Assembly: GCA_946999385.1 (NCBI GenBank) | Contig: CAMQCZ010000033.1 | Span: forward strand, 1 to 11,388 | Reading direction: 5' to 3' | Length of the DNA: 11,388 bases | Source: an uncultured Lachnoanaerobaculum sp. | GTDB taxonomy: Bacteria > Bacillota > Clostridia > Lachnospirales > Lachnospiraceae | Shown: positions 7,270 through 11,388 of the stretch, one piece after another | How positions within the stretch are numbered: position 1 is the first letter of the stretch | How the letters are laid out: each line of letters begins with the position of its first letter | The notes under the pieces: model-generated | What the model was told of the DNA's origin: nothing | Seen by the model: only the letters and a program-made list of their open reading frames with translations | Databases searched by the model: none | Made by a program: the position numbers and the translations under genes

Positions 7270-7281
7270 TAAGGGAGTTAA

Positions 7282-8655
7282 ATGGTAAAATCAAAGTCTT
7301 TATTTTTTTGTAAAGAGTGTGGTGCAGAGTCTTTAAAATGGTATGGTCAATGTCCCTCATGTAGAGCTTGGAATACTATAGTAGAGGTTTCAGGAGATAA
7401 ATTAAAGAATATAAGTAAAAATAGCAATAATAAAATCAGCTTGATTGAAAATTCAAAGCCTTTTTATATTGATGAGATTGACTTGAATGAAGATGATAGA
7501 TATAAAACAGGTATAGAAGAATTTGACAGAGTTTTAGGTGGTGGAATAGTAGCAGGATCCTTAGTATTACTTGGAGGAGATCCGGGTATTGGTAAATCTA
7601 CTATTTTATTACAGGTATGTATTAATCTTGCTAAGAAAAAATATAAGGTATTATATATTTCAGGTGAAGAAAGTCTGAAGCAAATAAAATTAAGAGCAAA
7701 TAGACTTGGGAAAATCAGTGGAGAATTAAAATTTTTTTGTGAAACTAATTTAGATGGCATATGTTTAGCTATTGAAGATTATTTGCCGGATATTTTAATA
7801 ATTGATTCTATACAAACTATGTATAAGGAAGAAGTATCTTCTAGTCCTGGCAGTATTTCACAAGTAAGAGAAAGTACAAATATTTTAATGAATATTGCTA
7901 AATCAAAGAATATAGCCACTTTTATTATAGGACATGTTACAAAGGAGGGTCAGGTAGCAGGGCCAAGACTTTTAGAGCATATGGTTGATACTGTTTTATA
8001 TTTTGAAGGTGAAAGGCAAATAAGCTATCGTATATTAAGAGCTGTTAAAAATCGTTTTGGTTCAACTAATGAAATAGGAGTTTTTGAAATGCAGTCATTT
8101 GGTTTAGTTGAGCTTAAAAATCCTTCAGAATATATGTTAAGTGGCAGAGTGTCAAATTCCAGCGGTACCAGTGTTGCCTGCCTCATGGAAGGGAGTAGAC
8201 CTATTTTAGTTGAAGTTCAGGCTTTAGTTACAAAAACTAATTTTGGTATGCCAAGAAGAACAGCGGCCGGTATTGATTATAATCGTTTAAATTTATTATT
8301 AGCAGTTATAGAAAAAAGATGCAAATATAATATGTCTATGTATGATGCTTATCTAAATATAGCAGGAGGAATGAAATTTAGTGAACCGGCACTTGATTTA
8401 TCCATAGTAATTTCATTAATCTCAAGCTTGAAGGATAGGAGTATTGATAATAAGACCGTTCTATTTGGAGAAGTAGGACTGCTTGGAGAAATCAGAGCAG
8501 TAAATATGCCTGAATATAGAATAAAAGAAGCTAAAAAATTAGGTTTTACAACTTGTATATTACCAAAAATAAATTTGGATAAAATAATAGATAGAAGCGA
8601 AATTAATTTGATTGGTGTTAGCAATATAAGGGAGGTAATTGAATATTTAAATTAG
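7282..8655 (+). CDS. radA: DNA repair protein RadA (Sms)
   Basis: RadA is a hexameric RecA-like, DnaB-like ATPase that drives branch migration of recombination intermediates during repair and transformation. The 457-residue product has the normal length and layout: an N-terminal four-cysteine zinc finger (C10, C13, C24, C27), Walker A GGDPGIGKST (98-107), Walker B ILIID (171-175), the RadA-specific KNRFG motif (256-260) needed for branch migration, and a C-terminal Lon-protease-like domain (about 285-457) that serves as scaffold and lacks a protease catalytic dyad. All key residues are present. Its ATG follows AAGGGAG with a 4-base gap, 12 bp after the preceding gene. radA behind clpC is a classic Bacillota arrangement. 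The next gene starts one base after the radA stop codon. Confidence 0.97.
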   Translation: MVKSKSLFFCKECGAESLKWYGQCPSCRAWNTIVEVSGDKLKNISKNSNNKISLIENSKPFYIDEIDLNEDDRYKTGIEEFDRVLGGGIVAGSLVLLGGDPGIGKSTILLQVCINLAKKKYKVLYISGEESLKQIKLRANRLGKISGELKFFCETNLDGICLAIEDYLPDILIIDSIQTMYKEEVSSSPGSISQVRESTNILMNIAKSKNIATFIIGHVTKEGQVAGPRLLEHMVDTVLYFEGERQISYRILRAVKNRFGSTNEIGVFEMQSFGLVELKNPSEYMLSGRVSNSSGTSVACLMEGSRPILVEVQALVTKTNFGMPRRTAAGIDYNRLNLLLAVIEKRCKYNMSMYDAYLNIAGGMKFSEPALDLSIVISLISSLKDRSIDNKTVLFGEVGLLGEIRAVNMPEYRIKEAKKLGFTTCILPKINLDKIIDRSEINLIGVSNIREVIEYLN

Positions 8656-8656
8656 T

Positions 8657-8956
8657 ATGTTAGATAGAAAAGATATATTAAATTTAAGCTATTATGAATA
8701 TGGTGAAGCATTTACCGGAAGCTTAAATAAATTAAGATATAAAATAGTTATATTTCCACAAAGGAATTATAAGTGGAATCCTAAAAAAGAAGGTGAGAAA
8801 ATTTGCTTACGACTATTTATGTGGATTGGAGAAAATTCTTTTGACAAAACAAATGAAGAAGATATAGAAATAAAAGACTATGAATATTGTGAAGATGGTT
8901 TACAAGCTATTGTAAATGATATAAATAAAAAATTAAGTTTGTCTAAATATGCTTGA
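8657..8956 (+). CDS. Conserved clostridial protein of unknown function (99 aa), coupled to radA
   Basis: A 99-residue soluble protein with no signal peptide or transmembrane segment. Its distinctive N-terminus reads LSYYEYGEAFTGS (10-22), followed by a beta-rich middle (LRYKIVIFP, 26-34; ICLRLFMWIG, 49-58) and an acidic C-terminal helix-like stretch (71-94). I recall similar short proteins with a YYEYGEAFTGS motif in other Clostridia, without a known role. The start codon is one base past the radA stop (TAG-T-ATG). The nearest purine-rich site, GGGAGG at 8630-8635 inside radA, is 21 bases away, too far for normal initiation, and a TTG closer to it hits a stop after two codons. Translation is therefore probably coupled to termination of radA. 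That dependence suggests a role linked to RadA, an inference from context only. Confidence 0.8.
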   Translation: MLDRKDILNLSYYEYGEAFTGSLNKLRYKIVIFPQRNYKWNPKKEGEKICLRLFMWIGENSFDKTNEEDIEIKDYEYCEDGLQAIVNDINKKLSLSKYA

Positions 8957-8980
8957 CATAAATATATAAAAATATATAAT
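8953..8980 (+). promoter_or_regulatory. Consensus promoter of the HPr-like gene
   Basis: A perfect TTGACA (8953-8958) and a perfect TATAAT (8975-8980) are 16 bp apart. The -35 overlaps the last codons and the stop of the 99-aa gene. The predicted start near 8987 gives a leader of about 65 nt. It is the best sigma-A promoter in the window and implies that the HPr-like gene can be expressed apart from the operon upstream. Confidence 0.75.
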
Positions 8981-9005
8981 AATTAAAATCTAGACTCCAA
9001 ATTGT

Positions 9006-9017
9006 ATACTTGAGTAT
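9006..9017. promoter_or_regulatory. Small palindrome in the leader of the HPr-like gene
   Basis: ATACT-TG-AGTAT is a perfect inverted repeat about 20 nt downstream of the predicted start site. The two-base centre is too small for a stable RNA loop, so if it matters it would be a protein-binding site. It is short and A/T rich and may be chance. Confidence 0.2.
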
Positions 9018-9053
9018 TTTAATTGAATATTATTTTGAGAAGAGGTGATTTTG

Positions 9054-9293
9054 ATGAAAGAATTTAAAATTAAACTTACTTCAATACAAGATGCTAAAAG
9101 ATTTGTAGAGCTAGCCGGTAAATGTGATTTTGATATAGATTTGTATTATGGACATATATTTATAGATGCAAAATCTCTTTTAGGTGTCTTGAGTATGGAT
9201 TTAAGTAAAGCTTTAAATGTAAAATTTAATGGAAATAATCCGGAATTTGAGAAGTTTATAAAAGAGCATACAAATACAAAAAAAGCTGCATAA
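9054..9293 (+). CDS. HPr-family protein lacking the catalytic histidine (HPr-like regulator/paralogue)
   Basis: The 79-residue product aligns with HPr of the phosphotransferase system along its whole length: F-K-I-K start, FDIDLYYG near 26-33, IDAKSLLGVLSMDLSKAL (37-54) matching the NLKSIMGVMSLG region, and a final helix. The site of PEP-dependent phosphorylation, His15 in the GIHARPA motif of true HPr, is replaced by S-I-Q-D-A-K-R-F (10-17), so it cannot carry phosphate to sugar permeases. A serine at 41 occupies the place of regulatory Ser46. I recall such His-less HPr paralogues in other Clostridia; their role is unknown. The ATG at 9054 is chosen over an in-frame GTG at 9045 because that GTG forms part of the GAGGTG ribosome binding site (9042-9047), six bases upstream. 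It has its own promoter and a downstream hairpin. Confidence 0.85.
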   Translation: MKEFKIKLTSIQDAKRFVELAGKCDFDIDLYYGHIFIDAKSLLGVLSMDLSKALNVKFNGNNPEFEKFIKEHTNTKKAA

Positions 9294-9299
9294 TTAGAC

Positions 9300-9325
9300 A
9301 GAGAGTAGGGCTACTACTCTCTTTT
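9300..9325 (+). terminator. Hairpin with short T-run between the HPr-like gene and htpG
   Basis: AGAGAGTAG (9300-9308) pairs perfectly with CTACTCTCT (9314-9322) around a 5-nt GGCTA loop, followed by T up to 9325. The 9-bp stem is stable for this AT-rich genome, but the U-tract is only about four residues before a G. It probably acts as a partial or full terminator of the HPr-like transcript. Confidence 0.7.
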
Positions 9326-9359
9326 GATTATAAAATTAATATATTGGAAGGTGATTTAT

Positions 9360-11388
9360 ATGAATAAAAAAGGTAATTTATCAATAAATAGTGAGAATAT
9401 ATTTCCAATTATAAAAAAATGGTTATATTCAGATCATGATATTTTTATAAGAGAATTGGCAAGTAATGCTTGTGATGCAATAACAAAATTAAAGAAATTG
9501 TCTTTAATAGGAGAATATGAAAATAAAGATGATAAATATAAAATTGATATTTTAGTAAGCTCAAAGGATAAGACAATTACCTTTATAGATAATGGTATTG
9601 GAATGACTGAAAATGAAATAGACGAATATATAAATCAAATAGCATTTTCAGGAGCCAGTGATTTTTTAGAAAAATATAAGGATAAGGCTAATGATGATCA
9701 AATTATAGGCCATTTTGGCTTAGGCTTTTATTCTGCATTTATGGTAGCGGATAAAGTAAGCATAGAAAGCTTATCATATAAAGATGGTAGTAAAGCTATT
9801 TATTGGGAAAGTAATGGTGGTAATGAATTTGAAATGAAAGATTCAAATAAAGATACCCGAGGAACCAAAATAGTTTTATATCTTAATGAAGATAGTTATG
9901 AATTTTCTAATGAATATCGTGTAAAAGAAGTTATTGAAAAATATTGTTCTTTTATGCCTGTTGAAATATATTTCATAGATAGTGATAAGAAGGATGAAAC
10001 ACAAATAGTAGAGGCTGATAATTTATTGGATAGTGATATTGTAGTTGAGCATATAGTCCAAGAAGCTAAAACTGAAGAAAAAGAAAATGAAAAGGGTGAA
10101 AAAGAGCAGGTAGAAGTAAGTAAAGCAAAGGATGAATATAAAATAAAGCTAAGACCAAGTCTTATGAATGAAACTATGCCATTATGGTTAAAGCATCCTA
10201 ATGAATGTAAGGAAGATGAATATAAAGATTTTTATAGAAAAGTATTTAGAGATTTTAAAGAACCTTTATTTTGGATACATTTAAATATGGATTATCCATT
10301 TAATTTAAAAGGAATTTTATATTTTCCTAAAATAAATACAGAGTATGACAGTATAGAAGGTAAAATTAAATTATATAATAACCAAGTATTTATAGCTGAT
10401 AATATAAAAGAAGTTATTCCTGAATTTTTAATGCTTTTGAAGGGGGTTATTGATTGCCCTGATTTACCTTTAAATGTTTCAAGATCAGCTTTGCAAAATG
10501 ATGGATTTGTCAAAAAAATATCAGAGTATATAGCTAAAAAAGTGGCAGATAAGCTTTCAGGTATGTGTAAAACTGATAGAGAAAATTATGAAAAATATTG
10601 GGAAGATATATCTCCATTTATAAAATATGGTTATTTAAAAGATGAAAAATTTGCTACTAAAATGAATGATTATATTTTATTTAAGGATATTAATGGAAAT
10701 TATAATACATTTTCTCATTATTATAAAAAAGAAGATGCAAATCAAAATGATAAAGATAATAAAGATGATAAAGATGATAAAGATAAAAAACAAAATACAG
10801 TAAAAATTTATTATGTTACAGATGAGAAGGAGCAGGCAAGTTATATAGATATTTTTAAATCAAATAATAAAGAAGCTGTTATTCTTAAGCATAATATTGA
10901 CACACCTTTTATTAGTAATCTTGAAATGAAAAATGAAAATTTACATTTTTGCAGAATAGATTCTGATGTTTTAGATGACATAAAAGAGGAAAATAAAGAA
11001 AATAATTCTTATGATGCTTTGAAGGTCAAGGTTCAAGATGCTTTGAAGGATGAAAATTTGGAAGTAAATGTCATAGAATTAAAAGATATTAATATAGCTT
11101 CTATGATAACAATATCAGAAGAAACAAGGCGTATGAAGGAAATGCTAAAACAATACGCAACAATGGGAATGGATCCTAATTTATTTGCACAAAATGATAA
11201 AAAAACTTTGATATTAAATGCAAAATCTGAGATAGTTAAAAATTTGCTTGCTCAAGATGATAAAGAAAAATTTGAAATTATAGTTCAACAATTATATGAT
11301 TTAGCCTTAATTAAAAATGCATCTTTGAGTCCTGAAAGAATGGCAAAATTTATATCTAGAAGTAATGATTTATTATTAAATATAAAAT
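9360..11388 (+). CDS. htpG: Molecular chaperone HtpG (Hsp90), 3' end just beyond the window
   Basis: HtpG is the bacterial Hsp90, a cytosolic dimeric ATPase that remodels client proteins with DnaK. The frame opens at ATG 9360 behind AAGGTGA and stays open for 676 codons to the edge. The N-terminal GHKL ATPase has all its motifs: FIRELASNACDA (29-40, with E32 and N36), DNGIGM (77-82), GHFGLGFYSAF (117-127) and RGTKIVLYL (167-175). The middle domain carries LPLNVSRSALQ (369-379) with the catalytic-loop Arg375. The last residues, QLYDLALI through FISRSNDLL, match the end of known HtpG, so only a few codons should be missing. It is longer than E. coli HtpG (624 aa) because of a charged linker at about 225-260 and an Asp/Lys-rich insert at about 458-480. 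No CIRCE element and no clear dedicated promoter is visible in the 34 bp between the hairpin and the start codon. Confidence 0.95.
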   Translation, partial: MNKKGNLSINSENIFPIIKKWLYSDHDIFIRELASNACDAITKLKKLSLIGEYENKDDKYKIDILVSSKDKTITFIDNGIGMTENEIDEYINQIAFSGASDFLEKYKDKANDDQIIGHFGLGFYSAFMVADKVSIESLSYKDGSKAIYWESNGGNEFEMKDSNKDTRGTKIVLYLNEDSYEFSNEYRVKEVIEKYCSFMPVEIYFIDSDKKDETQIVEADNLLDSDIVVEHIVQEAKTEEKENEKGEKEQVEVSKAKDEYKIKLRPSLMNETMPLWLKHPNECKEDEYKDFYRKVFRDFKEPLFWIHLNMDYPFNLKGILYFPKINTEYDSIEGKIKLYNNQVFIADNIKEVIPEFLMLLKGVIDCPDLPLNVSRSALQNDGFVKKISEYIAKKVADKLSGMCKTDRENYEKYWEDISPFIKYGYLKDEKFATKMNDYILFKDINGNYNTFSHYYKKEDANQNDKDNKDDKDDKDKKQNTVKIYYVTDEKEQASYIDIFKSNNKEAVILKHNIDTPFISNLEMKNENLHFCRIDSDVLDDIKEENKENNSYDALKVKVQDALKDENLEVNVIELKDINIASMITISEETRRMKEMLKQYATMGMDPNLFAQNDKKTLILNAKSEIVKNLLAQDDKEKFEIIVQQLYDLALIKNASLSPERMAKFISRSNDLLLNIK
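10749..10790 (+). repeat. Imperfect 9-bp repeat encoding an Asp/Lys tract in htpG
   Basis: Units of GAT-AAA-GAT, with one AAT variant, run in frame and encode Asp-Lys-Asp/Asn repeats at residues 464-477. The tract lies in a solvent-exposed insert between the middle and C-terminal parts of the chaperone. Being in-frame triplets, copy changes would alter insert length without breaking the gene. Confidence 0.7.

Noticed and set aside
7464..7760. 98-codon open frame on the minus strand within radA
   Set aside because: Antisense shadow of the RadA Walker A region, with no ribosome binding site or recognisable motif.
8349..8624. 91-codon open frame on the minus strand near the end of radA
   Set aside because: Antisense shadow of the conserved Lon-like domain of RadA. 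Nothing supports expression.
10292..10513. 73-codon open frame on the minus strand within htpG
   Set aside because: Antisense shadow of the conserved middle domain of HtpG.

Overview
The window is very AT-rich, roughly three quarters A+T by eye, and densely coding. It has AGGAGG-type ribosome binding sites and short intergenic gaps, and its proteins look clostridial. These include a ClpC-type Hsp100, a PgcA-type phosphohexomutase, an HPr-like protein without the active-site histidine, an Hsp90 with the clostridial LPLNVSRSALQ signature, and a secreted protein with a ChW-like segment. I read it as a low-GC Bacillota chromosome, class Clostridia or Tissierellia in the broad sense. I cannot name the genus. 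No plasmid, phage, transposase, CRISPR, tRNA or rRNA signal was seen.

Layout. Minus strand, left: a secreted protein with a signal peptide and a ChW-like motif, cut by the left edge (1-586), lies downstream of proA (625-1905). A 188-bp divergent region (1906-2093) holds a promoter for proA on the minus strand and an extended -10 promoter for a phosphoglucomutase/phosphomannomutase gene (2094-3818). That gene ends at a clear intrinsic terminator (3879-3910).

Centre: a new promoter (3918-3946) starts a tight plus-strand cluster. Its order is a YtrA-type GntR regulator (3997-4368), clpC (4377-6836), an uncharacterised 136-aa protein (6859-7269), radA (7282-8655) and an uncharacterised 99-aa protein (8657-8956). 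A consensus promoter overlaps the end of the last gene and drives the HPr-like gene (9054-9293). A hairpin with a short T-run follows, then htpG (Hsp90, 9360 to the right edge), which is nearly complete and open to the end.

How it fits together. The right two thirds is a protein-quality-control and DNA-repair neighbourhood: unfoldase ClpC, recombination helicase RadA and chaperone HtpG. In many Bacillota clpC sits in a ctsR-mcsA-mcsB-clpC operon with radA behind it. Here the first slot holds a GntR/YtrA-family regulator, mcsA and mcsB are absent, and no CtsR box or CIRCE element was seen. An inverted repeat overlaps the -10 element of the gntR promoter. The main hypothesis is that this GntR protein is an unrelated replacement for CtsR and controls itself, clpC and the co-transcribed genes. 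Two conserved-looking unknowns, on either side of radA, are candidate accessory factors. This is an inference from context, not a demonstrated system.
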